Below, piece by piece: positions 53,564-62,300 of a DNA stretch of 62,488 nucleotides (its first letter is position 1; the number at the start of each line of letters is the position of its first letter). The translations under genes were made by a program, and so were the position numbers. The stretch covers positions 1 to 62,488 of the forward strand of contig JAHDSQ010000055.1 of the NCBI GenBank assembly GCA_018432615.1, in the 5' to 3' direction. Under the pieces are notes generated by a model. It worked only from the letters and a program-made list of their open reading frames with translations, did not search any database and was not told where the DNA came from. The DNA is from Clostridia bacterium. Its GTDB lineage: Bacteria; Bacillota; Peptococcia; DRI-13; SM3-B62.

Positions 53564-54325
53564 CTACAACTCCATTTCCGGAACACTCCGTTGACAAGCC
53601 TTTTTCCTCTTTACGTAGAGGGTATTAACATCAGGATTGCCATCACCGAACATCTCCATAAGTTCATTCAGAATGGTTTTCTTCTCCCAACCGGCTTTTT
53701 CTCTCGTTTTGATTTGCTGATAAGCACCAAACAATGTTGAAGGACCGATCTCCGATGAGAAATGCCCGATACCTTGGTTCCAAGCAAACAAAGAAAATAT
53801 CTCGTCCAACTCCGCCGTTGTCACTCCCAGCGAATAAGCTTTGATAAGTTCCCTGGTAGCCTGTCTAAACCTGGAGGCCCCTACGGCGTTACTCATTGAT
53901 AAGAGTAACTTTGTCTTCAAATCAAGTGCTGCGTCTTCCTTTTCCCAAATCAGTTCCCAAAAATCCACCACATTTTCGGCAAGAGTATCATCGATCTTCT
54001 TGTAATTCAGAATTGCCGTGGGCTTAAAAGGCATATCCGCCCCGGTTTCATAGGTAATATCCCTTTTTTCGGTTCTGTAAAAGTACACCCGATATTCCCT
54101 GGGGGACACCTTTTGTGTTATATGCTCAAATCCCAGATCCTGCAGGGCGGAATAAAGCGGCTTAGGTTCAAAGGTCTGCACAATACACAACCCGTCACCC
54201 ACTTCCACCTGTTGCGCTCTTTTTAAAACCATCGGCAAAAAATTAGTCGTTAGTTTCCTTACATCGACGATTGCAAACGACTCTTTCTTGTTTTCCCATT
54301 GTTTTTCCATGATTTGTTTTTCCAT
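53564..54325 (-). CDS. DUF2249-domain protein of the hcp operon
   Basis: A 253-aa protein. The N-terminal DUF2249 domain (about 15-80: AIVDVRKLTTNFLPMVLKRAQQVEVGDGLCIVQTFEPKPLYSALQDLGFEH) is a TusA-like small fold. The helical C-terminal region (LLLSMSNAVGASRFRQATRELIKAYSLGVTTAELDEIFSLFAWNQGIGHFSSEIG) resembles the AhpD/carboxymuconolactone-decarboxylase pattern. DUF2249 proteins often accompany nitric-oxide and hydroxylamine-stress genes. It starts at ATG 54325, two bases after hcp, in the cupin-hcp-DUF2249 operon. Molecular function is not established. Confidence 0.82.
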   Translation of the reverse strand: MEKQIMEKQWENKKESFAIVDVRKLTTNFLPMVLKRAQQVEVGDGLCIVQTFEPKPLYSALQDLGFEHITQKVSPREYRVYFYRTEKRDITYETGADMPFKPTAILNYKKIDDTLAENVVDFWELIWEKEDAALDLKTKLLLSMSNAVGASRFRQATRELIKAYSLGVTTAELDEIFSLFAWNQGIGHFSSEIGPSTLFGAYQQIKTREKAGWEKKTILNELMEMFGDGNPDVNTLYVKRKKACQRSVPEMEL

Positions 54326-54327
54326 GA

Positions 54328-55959
54328 TTACTCCCCCAAAAACAGTTCAATATCTTCATCCACCGATTTGATTCCGGCTATGCCAAATTTTTCTACCAAT
54401 ACCTTAGCAACATTCGGTGATAAAAATCCCGGCAAAGTCGGACCAAGGTGAATGTTCTTGACACCCAGATACAACAGAGCCAATAAGACGATGACCGCTT
54501 TCTGCTCATACCAAGATATGTTGTAGGCAATCGGCAGCTCGTTTACATCATCAAACCCAAAGACCTCCTTCAGTTTCAAGGCAATCAGGACCAGAGAATA
54601 CGAATCATTACACTGTCCGGCATCCAAGACCCGTGGAATGCCGCCGATATCTCCTAAGGGCAGTTTGTTATAACGATACTTGGCGCAACCTGCTGTCAAA
54701 ATCACCGTATCTTGAGGTAGTTTTTGCGCAAACTCGGTGTAATACTCTCTTGATTTCATTCTCCCATCACAACCGGCCATAACAAAGAACTTCTTAATGG
54801 CTCCGGACTTGACAGCTTCTACAACCTTGTCCGCTAAAGCGAATACTTGCTCATGAGCAAATCCTCCGACGATCTTTCCGGTTTCAATTTCCTCAGGAGC
54901 TTTGAGGGTTTTAGCCAGCTTGATTATCTCAGAAAAGTCTTTCCTGCCGTTCTGGTCAGCCTCAATATGAGGGCACCCCGGAAATCCCGTAGAACCTGTT
55001 GTGAAAATCCTTTTTCTGACTTCTTCGCTTTTGGGAGGCACGATACAGTTTGTTGTAAATAAAATCGGACCGTTAAAGGATTCAAATTCACTCAACTGTT
55101 TCCACCAGGCATTCCCATAGTTTCCGACGAAATGATCATACTTTTTAAAAGCAGGATAATAATGGGCGGGAAGCATCTCACTATGGGTATAGACATCGAC
55201 TCCCGTTCCTGCTGTCTGTTCCAGTAATTGCTCCAGATCTTTTAGATCATGTCCCGAGATCAGAATAGCCGGGTTTTTGCCAACGCCGATATTCACTTCG
55301 GTTATTTCCGGGTTACCATATTTCGACGTATTGGCTTCATCCAGAAGGGCCATTGCCTTGACACCGTATTCCCCCGTCCTGAGAGTTAGAGCGACAAGAT
55401 CATCCGCTGTCAAACCATCATCAAGAGTTGCTGCCAAAGCTTCGTAAATAAAACTGTAGATTTCCTCGTCCTTCTTGCCCAGGTTAAAAGCATGTTCCAC
55501 ATAAGCCGCCATGCCCTTCAACCCGTACACTATCATTTCTCTTAATGAACGGATATCATCATTCTCTGTGGCCAGAACCCCCACAGTGGCAGCTTTCGCC
55601 AACATTTCCTCCCTACCATTGACTGTAAAACATGCCGCGTCATGCAACCCACTTATACCGGTCTTTTCCCTCAACTCATCTCTGAACTTCAACATTTTAT
55701 TGATTTGTTTTTCAAGAGAATCCTCGTCGAAATTAGCATTAGTGATAGTCATAAACAGACTGTTTAGAACCTCATAGTTTGCTTCCTCTATGTCCTTTAC
55801 GACCAATTTACCTTTGACGACTACCTCCGAAATGCCTTTAACCGTGTAAATCAACAAATCTTGAAGTTTAGCAACCTCCTCATTCTTCCCGCATACCCCT
55901 TTGACCTGGCAACCTGTGTTCTTCGCAGTTTCCTGACATTGATAACAAAACATGCTCAT
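54328..55959 (-). CDS. hcp: Hydroxylamine reductase / hybrid-cluster protein
   Basis: A 543-aa protein. The N-terminal cluster motif [22 protein letters not shown] is the obligate-anaerobe C-x2-C...C type. Later hybrid-cluster ligands lie in [60 protein letters not shown] and [10 protein letters not shown]. It handles nitric oxide and hydroxylamine under nitrosative stress. It starts at ATG 55959 behind GGGGGAG in a three-gene operon with a cupin and a DUF2249 protein. Confidence 0.97.
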   Translation of the reverse strand: MSMFCYQCQETAKNTGCQVKGVCGKNEEVAKLQDLLIYTVKGISEVVVKGKLVVKDIEEANYEVLNSLFMTITNANFDEDSLEKQINKMLKFRDELREKTGISGLHDAACFTVNGREEMLAKAATVGVLATENDDIRSLREMIVYGLKGMAAYVEHAFNLGKKDEEIYSFIYEALAATLDDGLTADDLVALTLRTGEYGVKAMALLDEANTSKYGNPEITEVNIGVGKNPAILISGHDLKDLEQLLEQTAGTGVDVYTHSEMLPAHYYPAFKKYDHFVGNYGNAWWKQLSEFESFNGPILFTTNCIVPPKSEEVRKRIFTTGSTGFPGCPHIEADQNGRKDFSEIIKLAKTLKAPEEIETGKIVGGFAHEQVFALADKVVEAVKSGAIKKFFVMAGCDGRMKSREYYTEFAQKLPQDTVILTAGCAKYRYNKLPLGDIGGIPRVLDAGQCNDSYSLVLIALKLKEVFGFDDVNELPIAYNISWYEQKAVIVLLALLYLGVKNIHLGPTLPGFLSPNVAKVLVEKFGIAGIKSVDEDIELFLGE

Positions 55960-55991
55960 TCTCTCTCTCCCCCTTAAATATTAAGTATTTT

Positions 55992-56327
55992 CTATCTGTC
56001 CGATACCGGCTTATTTGATCCCGGCGGCGGCGCTTTAACAACAATCAGTTCGAGGGGTTCCTCCCGTGTATTTTTTACATTCATCTTTGTATTAAAAGGG
56101 ATCTGCAAAATAGTTCCTCTGTCATATTCATGGGCTTCCTGCTCATCCAGCCTGATTGAAAGTCTGCCGCGCAAAACAGTCATATAAACAGGTGCATTCG
56201 AATGATGCTCCGGCAGTCCTCTGTCCTTATCAAATACCATATGAAGGTAATGCAGATTGTCATCCTGGATGACCTTTTCAACCACACTTTCATCGCCACT
56301 ATTCATTTTAAACACCTTTTCTACCAC
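55992..56327 (-). CDS. Small cupin-domain protein
   Basis: A 111-aa single cupin: LHYLHMVFDKDRGLPEHHSNAPVYMTVLRGRLSIRLDEQEAHEYDRGTILQIPFN. Motif 1 has PEHHSNAPVYMTVLRG, retaining histidines; motif 2 is IPFNTKMNVKN, lacking the usual His, as in some non-enzymatic cupins. It starts at GTG 56327 behind a GGGGG tract. It is the first gene of the hcp operon behind a CRP/FNR-type palindrome, so it probably belongs to the nitrosative-stress response. Exact function unknown. Confidence 0.85.
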   Translation of the reverse strand: MVEKVFKMNSGDESVVEKVIQDDNLHYLHMVFDKDRGLPEHHSNAPVYMTVLRGRLSIRLDEQEAHEYDRGTILQIPFNTKMNVKNTREEPLELIVVKAPPPGSNKPVSDR

Positions 56328-56373
56328 TTTTCTTGCCCCCCTTCAAATATTTCTACCCTCTTTCTTACTCCAT

Positions 56374-56416
56374 ATTATAGTTTATCTCTCCCTAAAATTA
56401 TGTAACCGCAGTTACA
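56374..56416 (-). promoter_or_regulatory. hcp-operon promoter with CRP/FNR-type palindrome
   Basis: The palindrome TGTAAC-CGCA-GTTACA (56401-56416) lies upstream of a TATAAT -10 (56379-56374) that lacks a good -35. The palindrome centre is about 41.5 bases before the expected start, the class II activator position. This suits a CRP/FNR-family activator such as HcpR, which controls hcp in many anaerobes. Confidence 0.65.
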
Positions 56417-56433
56417 TTTATAATGGAAAACAG

Positions 56434-56454
56434 GGGGTCAGGTTTGAATTATTA
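56434..56454 (+). repeat. REP-like element, copy 4 (solitary)
   Basis: GGGGTCAGGTTTGAATTATT differs from copies 1-3 by one base and lies alone, 8.4 kb from the RAYT gene. Confidence 0.7.
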
Positions 56455-56507
56455 TCTATTTTAATTTTGTTTTTATTCCGTTTTTTTTAAGAACGCTCCC
56501 GAGATAA

Positions 56508-56537
56508 AAATATTTTCATATTATTATGAAAATATTT
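56508..56537. repeat. 13-bp perfect A/T inverted repeat upstream of the GGDEF gene
   Basis: AAATATTTTCATA and its complement are separated by TTAT. It lies about 80 bases upstream of the GGDEF start and could be an operator or a structured end of the upstream repeat region. No T-run follows. Confidence 0.45.
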
Positions 56538-56615
56538 ATTTTAAGATATTTCATACAGACTACGGTTTAATGTAATATAATAATAATTGACCATACTACA
56601 TAGGAGGTATTTCCT

Positions 56616-57695
56616 ATGAAATCAGCAATTAAGGACATCTGGTGTAAATTAAACACAAGTAATTGCCGATCTAAGCAGGAAAGCCCTGATTATTGGCAGT
56701 TTCTTTTTATAAATAATTTGCTAACTACTATGATATTGATTTTAGCCGCTTTTGTACTAATAAACGTAGTTCTTTACGTCAGATATGAAGTAGTGCTTCT
56801 TGATGGATGTATTGCTATCGCTGCGACTTTAGTCCTATTATATCTTAGACGCACGAATAATGTTAAAGCAGTATCCATTATAACTGTGGTTCTGATAATA
56901 GTATCTTTGATAGTGTTATTACATATCACAGAAAATAGACATTTTGCATTTTATTGGCTTGCGGTTTTCCCTCCGATAGCATATTATCTCTTAGGTAGAA
57001 AACTGGGCGTAATGATAACTATCCCCTTTTTCCTATACATACTGATCTTTATCTTAACAAGGTATAGAAGCTGGGAACCCGCCCCTTTTTCTATAGAATC
57101 AATTTTCAATATCTGCGGGGTATCAATAGCACTTATGATTCTCGTAAGTCATTATGAATCAAGTAGAAAAGCGGCTTACATAGCTCTGGAAAAAAAGAGC
57201 GAGGAACTTGGACACCTCGCTGTGACAGACAGTCTGACAGGGCTCTACAATCGCAGTAGGTTAGATGGCATCTTAAAAAAAGAAATCGCCGGAACCCGCA
57301 AAAATCACCAATCCTTCTCAGTTATATTAGGGGACATAGACAATTTTAAGTATTTAAACGACAAATACGGTCACCTTGCAGGGGATATTATTCTGATCGA
57401 GCTTGCAGGCATCCTGCAAAAAAGCTGCAGAGATGTAGACACACTGGGCAGATGGGGTGGAGATGAATTCCTCTTTATCTGTACAGCAACAGACAAAGAG
57501 AAAGTCTATGTGCTGGCAGAAAGAATCAGATCAAACGTCGAACAACACGACTTTAAAAATGCAAACAACATCACAATCAGCCTTGGTACTTATACATACA
57601 AACGCGGTGACGATGCCTATACCGTGATAAAAGCCGCTGATAAAGCATTGTACCGGGCCAAGTTGGAAGGCCGAAACCGCGTTGCAGTATATTGA
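56616..57695 (+). CDS. Membrane diguanylate cyclase (GGDEF)
   Basis: A 359-aa protein with six predicted N-terminal helices (about 30-190) and a C-terminal GGDEF domain (about 198-359). The domain begins LAVTDSLTGLYNR, with DNFKYLNDKYGHLAGD, the intact active site RWGGDEF and a final ADKALYRAKLEGRNRV. No EAL domain. The product is cyclic di-GMP. There is no clear RxxD inhibitory site before GGDEF (TLGRW). It starts at ATG 56616 behind AGGAGG and stands alone. Confidence 0.95.
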   Translation: MKSAIKDIWCKLNTSNCRSKQESPDYWQFLFINNLLTTMILILAAFVLINVVLYVRYEVVLLDGCIAIAATLVLLYLRRTNNVKAVSIITVVLIIVSLIVLLHITENRHFAFYWLAVFPPIAYYLLGRKLGVMITIPFFLYILIFILTRYRSWEPAPFSIESIFNICGVSIALMILVSHYESSRKAAYIALEKKSEELGHLAVTDSLTGLYNRSRLDGILKKEIAGTRKNHQSFSVILGDIDNFKYLNDKYGHLAGDIILIELAGILQKSCRDVDTLGRWGGDEFLFICTATDKEKVYVLAERIRSNVEQHDFKNANNITISLGTYTYKRGDDAYTVIKAADKALYRAKLEGRNRVAVY

Positions 57696-57728
57696 TGCTA
57701 GTAAATAAGTTGACCCTATACCGAGTTT

Positions 57729-58172
57729 TTACCTCCCGGATATAGGCTTGCCGCAGTTTGTGCAAAACCTAGCCTCAGACTCAGAGGAAGACTCTTGCCC
57801 ACAATATGCGCAGAATACTTTAGTAACATCATCTGCTTCCACAGGAGCCTCAACCTCGGACTGAGATGCTTCTTCTATTTCTTCCGCTTGCGCCCCTTCC
57901 TTCCGTAACTTTTCTTCAACAACGCTAATTTGATTCTCTAATTCCTTTATTTCTTCAAATATCCCGTTCAGGGCAAACTCATCAGGCGTCACTTCTTGCT
58001 TATGCGCCTGGTAAACCAGTTCCCCGATTTCGATCTTTTTGTCTTTAACCCCGCCTTCTAGTTGGCTCTTTTTCATTTTTAACTTACCGGTTTCCATTAG
58101 GTCAATTGATTTAGCGCTAACTGAGGATGCAGTATCTTTTACCGTCTCGCCCAACTTTTTTAGAAAACTCAT
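57729..58172 (-). CDS. Coiled-coil zinc-ribbon protein
   Basis: About 147 aa starting MSFLKKLGETVKDTASSVSAKSIDLMETGKLKMKK. A long helical, coiled-coil-like middle (about 35-110) carries a Glu-rich stretch (EEIEEASQSEVEAPVEADD), and a C-terminal zinc ribbon has CAYCGQ...CTNCGKPI. I chose ATG 58172 with GGTGGTAAGG upstream; the longer start at 58259 has no ribosome site. Such proteins are common in Firmicutes and of unknown role, possibly adaptors. Confidence 0.78.
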   Translation of the reverse strand: MSFLKKLGETVKDTASSVSAKSIDLMETGKLKMKKSQLEGGVKDKKIEIGELVYQAHKQEVTPDEFALNGIFEEIKELENQISVVEEKLRKEGAQAEEIEEASQSEVEAPVEADDVTKVFCAYCGQESSSESEARFCTNCGKPISGR

Positions 58173-58340
58173 TACCTTACCACCTTTCTTTTTCTCCGCC
58201 GAGGGGAACTTATTTACTTTGTGTGGGTAATCATCCCATGTCCAAGTACTCTTATTCATCAGTGTTTTTCTGCCCTCAGAATACCATCTCGAATAATACT
58301 TTTCAATACTAAACCCTATCTTGTGATAGTAATACTTTTC

Positions 58341-58691
58341 TCATTTTTTGTAGAGCTTCATCCCTTTTTGTTGCATTTTTTCCTCCCATATAATTTGCAA
58401 CAACTCCAGCTCATCACTGTAATCGGTCTTTGTCTCATCTTCATCATATTCGAGCCTCTCAAGCACTTCAATCTTAAAATTTGACCGATCATTCTCCTGC
58501 CATTCTCTTTGCAATTCCTTATTAAAATGGCTTCCCATCCTAAGCTTGAATTCAGTGCTGTTTATTCTGCTTTTTAGATCCCTTGCTGCCTCAATGAAGC
58601 ACTTATCGTTAAAACCGGAGGTAACTATAAAAACCCCCATATCAGGTTTCATTTCTTTGTATTGTTGTTTCAACTCTTTTTTTCTATCCAT
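58341..58691 (-). CDS. GIY-YIG-like small protein (116 aa)
   Basis: A 116-aa protein: DMGVFIVTSGFNDKCFIEAARDLKSRINSTEFKLRMGSHFNKELQREWQENDRSNFKIEVLERLEYDE. The strand-loop-strand beginning with GVF and the NFKIEVLE block resemble a reduced GIY-YIG family member, but the usual catalytic Tyr pair is not evident (GVF replaces GIY). It lies ten bases after the DUF6530-like gene, in one operon. Function unknown. Confidence 0.65.
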   Translation of the reverse strand: MDRKKELKQQYKEMKPDMGVFIVTSGFNDKCFIEAARDLKSRINSTEFKLRMGSHFNKELQREWQENDRSNFKIEVLERLEYDEDETKTDYSDELELLQIIWEEKMQQKGMKLYKK

Positions 58692-58701
58692 TTGTTATTT
58701 A

Positions 58702-59181
58702 TCAATACCCCATTTCCTTTAGAATCATGGATAAAGAACTCAGTCGTTCCCCGATTATCTCATCGTCATTCTTCAAGGCCTGATCAAACAGTTTAATATC
58801 CTCGTCTATCCTTTCATTTTCAGTACATACGGAAACGGTCATGGCATCCCCTTGCAGTCCGATCCTATCAATAATTGCCTTCTCTTCATCATACAGTTTC
58901 TCATACCTGTATGCCTCTCTGAAATGTAGCTGCGCACGGCAAACAAGAATAGCAAGGTCAAGCACCCTGTGAAGCGGCAGCTCCTCGGATTGTCTGGACC
59001 ACTTTTCTCCCGTATGTCTCCATACCTTAGCCGAAATTTCCACCTTACCCCTGTCATTCCATTGTGCCAATCCTAAAGACAGCCCTTTGGCATCGCTATT
59101 GTACGCGTACCTGCCATCAACATTTTCATAGTTCTCCGATACAATAACCGGCTTATGCTTCAAAGAAGTCGGTATTTTCAT
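58702..59181 (-). CDS. DUF6530-like protein (159 aa)
   Basis: A 159-aa soluble protein: MKIPTSLKHKPVIVSENYENVDGRYAYNSDAKGLSLGLAQWNDRGKVEISAKVWRHTGEKWSRQSEELPLHRVLDLAILVC. This resembles an uncharacterised clostridial family I associate with DUF6530. It has no membrane or enzyme motifs. It starts at ATG 59181, the first gene of a small operon with the GIY-YIG-like gene. The 169 bases before it hold a GTGCGC-rich inverted stretch and A/T spacer. Confidence 0.7.
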   Translation of the reverse strand: MKIPTSLKHKPVIVSENYENVDGRYAYNSDAKGLSLGLAQWNDRGKVEISAKVWRHTGEKWSRQSEELPLHRVLDLAILVCRAQLHFREAYRYEKLYDEEKAIIDRIGLQGDAMTVSVCTENERIDEDIKLFDQALKNDDEIIGERLSSLSMILKEMGY

Positions 59182-59350
59182 TTTGTTTCATCTCCATTCG
59201 TGCGCACGTTGTGCGCTTCATATTAATAATGTAATCCGTCGTCCTGATTTTATCATTTTTGTAGTTTAGTAGTTTAGTAATTTTGTAATTGCAGAATACC
59301 ACCTTTTTTACACCATGTCAACAAATAGGTTTAATATTATGTGTTTGATA

Positions 59351-60718
59351 TTATTCATCAATAAGCTTTGTCTTTGTTTCTAAAATCTTTCTTTGCCTTT
59401 CCTGGGGAAGTTTATTGAAATACGTTTTCAGACTTAATCTCAAGGACGTCTCGCTTTCAGTTAAGTCTACAGCCTGAATCTTTCTCTCAAATGGATGCCG
59501 TTTTAATAGAACCGCCATTTCAGCATCCCCCAGGAAATCAAAAACCGAGAATATTTCTTCCTCATTGAAATAGACATCAAACAGTAAATCCTCAATGTCA
59601 CCAAAGGATCTCACTTTTTCTTTTATCAAAGCTAGCTTATCCCCTGCATAACGACATACCAGTAATTCATCGACCAGTTTTCTATATGCTTCATCTGGCA
59701 TCTTCGCACCGGAAGAAAACCTGATTTTAGGCTTTAAATCCGTATTAACCGAGGGTACGAATACTTTGTCAAGAGTGTTTGTTTGAAGTGCACCGGCAAT
59801 AGTGGCTGTCACTCCTGGCAGGCTTTCTCTAATGTATTTTCTAAGGGAAGGGTTTTTTACTCCAAGTTCTTTTGTCATTTTTTCGGCCCCATTTTGGAGC
59901 GTCGCAGCAAGCAAATTATCATCAACGTCTTTCGATAATCTATCATGCAGATATTTAATCTCATCCCGCGGAATATTAAGTCCGACAAGACAGCGGTTTT
60001 CAAGCATGCACCCCAAGGCCGCCGTCAATACTTGCGAAAAAATATTTATTAACAGATCCTTATATCCCTCGCTATATCCGCAAAGCAAAAAATTAATATC
60101 CTCTGCAGAGAAATATCCGCAAAACTCATTTTCAAGAAATAGCTTAACAAGGTATTGTTGAATGTACTCAACACCCGCTAAATCCTTAACGGGATTGCAC
60201 AACTGATAATCAATGGAAGCGGGGATTTCGTGAGCTCCATAATCCAGATCATATGCTTTGAAAAAAACCCCAAGACCGGCATTGTCAATCGTCGCATTAT
60301 AGGTGTAGCTCGGCGAACTGATTCTGTTTTTCTGTACCAACTTATAGATATGCTTTGCCGTATGAATCCTTAAATCCAGCAGTTTCCTTCCCTTTTGATA
60401 TATTTCGCGAATCGAAGACGTTTTAAGTTCTTCGGCTGCACTGTCTGCATTAGGTAATGACTTGAGATACAATCCCACAGTGTAAAGATTCGACTGCATG
60501 ATTCTTTCGGCAGCCTCTACCCTTATCGAACTGCTATCGCCTCCGTTGTATCTCTCACACCTTGTTGCCAAAAACTCAATAGATTGACTTTGGATGCTTT
60601 CAACATCATGGTCATCTAAAAACCCGCATTTACTCGCCTCTTGCAAGAGCGAAATAAAAAAGAATTCACCGCTCAGTTTTTTTCTGTCAATAATAGAACG
60701 CTTTTCAATATTAGCCAT
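59351..60718 (-). CDS. DUF6179-like protein (about 455 aa)
   Basis: A large soluble, mostly helical protein starting MANIEKRSIIDRKKLSGEFFFISLLQEASKCGFL. It overlaps the DUF6323-like gene upstream. Its make-up (many helical repeats, late motif LRKYIRESLPGVTATIAGAL) fits an uncharacterised clostridial family that I associate with DUF6179 and that commonly travels with DUF6323. I chose ATG 60718 because GAGG lies six bases upstream; ATGs at 60724 and 60730 are also possible. No catalytic motif recognised. Confidence 0.7.
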   Translation of the reverse strand: MANIEKRSIIDRKKLSGEFFFISLLQEASKCGFLDDHDVESIQSQSIEFLATRCERYNGGDSSSIRVEAAERIMQSNLYTVGLYLKSLPNADSAAEELKTSSIREIYQKGRKLLDLRIHTAKHIYKLVQKNRISSPSYTYNATIDNAGLGVFFKAYDLDYGAHEIPASIDYQLCNPVKDLAGVEYIQQYLVKLFLENEFCGYFSAEDINFLLCGYSEGYKDLLINIFSQVLTAALGCMLENRCLVGLNIPRDEIKYLHDRLSKDVDDNLLAATLQNGAEKMTKELGVKNPSLRKYIRESLPGVTATIAGALQTNTLDKVFVPSVNTDLKPKIRFSSGAKMPDEAYRKLVDELLVCRYAGDKLALIKEKVRSFGDIEDLLFDVYFNEEEIFSVFDFLGDAEMAVLLKRHPFERKIQAVDLTESETSLRLSLKTYFNKLPQERQRKILETKTKLIDE

Positions 60719-61208
60719 CCTCATCCTCATCCTGCCCCTCTACATAACATGCTAAATCCTTCGTATAATCAGGAGCGTACCCATACCTTAAATTACGCGC
60801 CATGTTTGCAAGTTCACGCCCCGCAAGCAGTTCAAGTGAACCTTGGCATTTCCCGTCAAAGCTTTTCTTCATAAACTTAATCAAATCCTCGTCGCTTATT
60901 AAATCAAGCGCTTCGTTTTTATAGAAATAGAATAGTTCGGTAAGCTCGTGGAGTGTTTCAACATAATTGTGCATAGAAATATAGGGGGAATCACAAAACT
61001 CTCTGATTATCTTATGGATGACCCCGCTTCCGAATTCTATTCTTCCGTTGTCTTTTAAGGTAAGGTTACGCGTTTCAATCAATTCTACAGCATTCTGACG
61101 AGAGATTTGCAAGCCAAAGCGTGCGGTAAAATCATTGCACTTTTCAATTTCCGCCACCGCTTGTTTTTCGACCAACGATGAAAATACATTTATAATTTCA
61201 AATGACAA
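60711..61208 (-). CDS. DUF6323-like protein (165 aa)
   Basis: A 165-aa helical protein: MSFEIINVFSSLVEKQAVAEIEKCNDFTARFGLQISRQNAVELIETRNLTLKDNGRIEFG, ending in an acidic tail (EGQDEDEDG). It resembles the partner family found beside DUF6179 proteins in Clostridia. It overlaps the next gene by eight bases, so their products are probably made in fixed ratio and may form a complex. Function unknown. Confidence 0.7.
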   Translation of the reverse strand: MSFEIINVFSSLVEKQAVAEIEKCNDFTARFGLQISRQNAVELIETRNLTLKDNGRIEFGSGVIHKIIREFCDSPYISMHNYVETLHELTELFYFYKNEALDLISDEDLIKFMKKSFDGKCQGSLELLAGRELANMARNLRYGYAPDYTKDLACYVEGQDEDEDG

Positions 61209-61290
61209 CGTCTCTCACCCTCGCATAAAAAAGTTATGAACAATAGGAGAAGTTATTAATAAATTTATTTAAAAATATCCCAAAATACTA

Positions 61291-61319
61291 TTGACATAAC
61301 GGTTATTTTGTGGTATGAT
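61291..61319 (+). promoter_or_regulatory. Strong orphan promoter
   Basis: TTGACA (61291-61296), a 17-base spacer and TATGAT (61314-61319) on the plus strand, with no plus-strand gene downstream. Confidence 0.7.
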
Positions 61320-61325
61320 ATTATG

Positions 61326-61451
61326 GGTTTGTGTGTGTATTATTGTTATGCCGTAAATAATATGATAGCATAATATGATCAATACATGCAAGAACAAGAA
61401 AGAACGATTTTGAACAGCTACGACCCCCTTCAGATGAAGGGGGTCGTTTTC
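61326..61451 (+). ncRNA. Candidate small RNA of about 125 nt
   Basis: The unit runs from just after the orphan promoter to an intrinsic terminator (ACGACCCCCTTC / GAAGGGGGTCGT followed by TTTTC). No plus-strand gene lies inside or beyond it; the only longer frame (from ATG 61386) lacks a ribosome site and runs through the terminator stem. An internal direct repeat, ATAATATGAT, is present. Promoter and terminator are seen; a stable RNA is inference. Confidence 0.45.
61420..61451 (+). terminator. 12-bp GC-rich terminator
   Basis: ACGACCCCCTTC, loop AGAT, GAAGGGGGTCGT, then TTTTC on the plus strand. On the minus strand no T-run follows, so it serves the plus-strand unit best. Confidence 0.75.
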
Positions 61452-61497
61452 TGTGAATTACAACACTAAAAGGCGATATTACACTGTATCTTATTTC

Positions 61498-62121
61498 TTA
61501 CTCGGTTTTAGTTTCTGTTGCTGCAGTTTCGTCTGCGGTACCTTCATCTTTAACATCTTCAGTTACCTCGGTCTCTTTTTCAGATTGATGGGTTATAACT
61601 CCGTAGACTGTATCTTCTTTATCGTTCACCTTTATCTGCTTGTCTAGATTAAAATTGCTTAAAGTAATCGCATCCCCTAAGGTCATGTCTGAAGCATCGA
61701 TATGAATGGCGCCCGGCATTAAATCCATCGTTGCCAAAACAGATACTTCAGGTTTATATACCTGCAATTGCAGTTGTCTGGATGCCAACTCCTCCTGGCC
61801 TTTAAAAATGATAGGAACCTGAAGACTGATTTGCTGGTCTTTGGCAACAATTTGAATGTCCACATGTTTAACAACCCTTGAGATGGCATCTTTCTGTACT
61901 TCCTTAATAAACCCGAGTTTTACGGTGTCATTATACTTTACCATTACTCTGGCATTGGCGCCATGACGGGCAAGAATAGCATTTAAAACTGGTGCCGCAA
62001 ACTTTACCGAATTTGCCGTCGCAATACCGTCCCCATAGATTACACCCGGTACAAAACCTTTTTCCTTAAATTTTCCAGGTTGTTTGACTCTTTCAATTGC
62101 ATTTAAAGTATTCTCTTGCAT
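61498..62121 (-). CDS. rplY: 50S ribosomal protein bL25 (general stress protein Ctc type)
   Basis: A 207-aa protein. The N-terminal 5S-rRNA-binding domain (about 1-90; KGFVPGVIYGDG...VKLGFIKEVQKDAISRVVKHVDIQIV) is followed by the CTC C-terminal domain with PEVSVLATMDLMPGAIHIDASDMTLGDAITLSN. An acidic tail ends the protein. The shortened N-terminal start (MQENTLNAIERVKQPGKFKEKGF) is typical of many clostridial forms. It starts at ATG 62121 behind AAAAGGAGA. A long leader with two hairpins separates it from its promoter. Confidence 0.93.
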   Translation of the reverse strand: MQENTLNAIERVKQPGKFKEKGFVPGVIYGDGIATANSVKFAAPVLNAILARHGANARVMVKYNDTVKLGFIKEVQKDAISRVVKHVDIQIVAKDQQISLQVPIIFKGQEELASRQLQLQVYKPEVSVLATMDLMPGAIHIDASDMTLGDAITLSNFNLDKQIKVNDKEDTVYGVITHQSEKETEVTEDVKDEGTADETAATETKTE

Positions 62122-62162
62122 AATTTATTCTCCTTTTGGCCTATTAGGCTATTATTTAATCT

Positions 62163-62246
62163 GACTAACCGATATTTCTCGTTACATCTGGTTAGTAATC
62201 AAATAGGAAGAGCAGGCAACTCACAAACGATTGAGTTCCCGCTCTA
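62163..62246 (-). promoter_or_regulatory. Structured leader of the bL25 gene
   Basis: Two hairpins precede the gene on the minus strand: AGAGC...GCTCT with inner AACTCA/TGAGTT (62246-62209), and CTAACCGAT / ATCTGGTTAG-like pairing (62195-62163). Such leaders suggest autogenous or attenuation control by the ribosomal protein, but no known L25-leader motif could be confirmed by eye. Confidence 0.4.
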
Positions 62247-62300
62247 AACACTCAAAATATTTAAGCCTGTCTTCGCAATAGAAAACAATGTTATCGCCTC

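Noticed and set aside
61386-61469. 27-aa frame inside the candidate small RNA
   Set aside because: It has no ribosome site and is encoded through the terminator stem.
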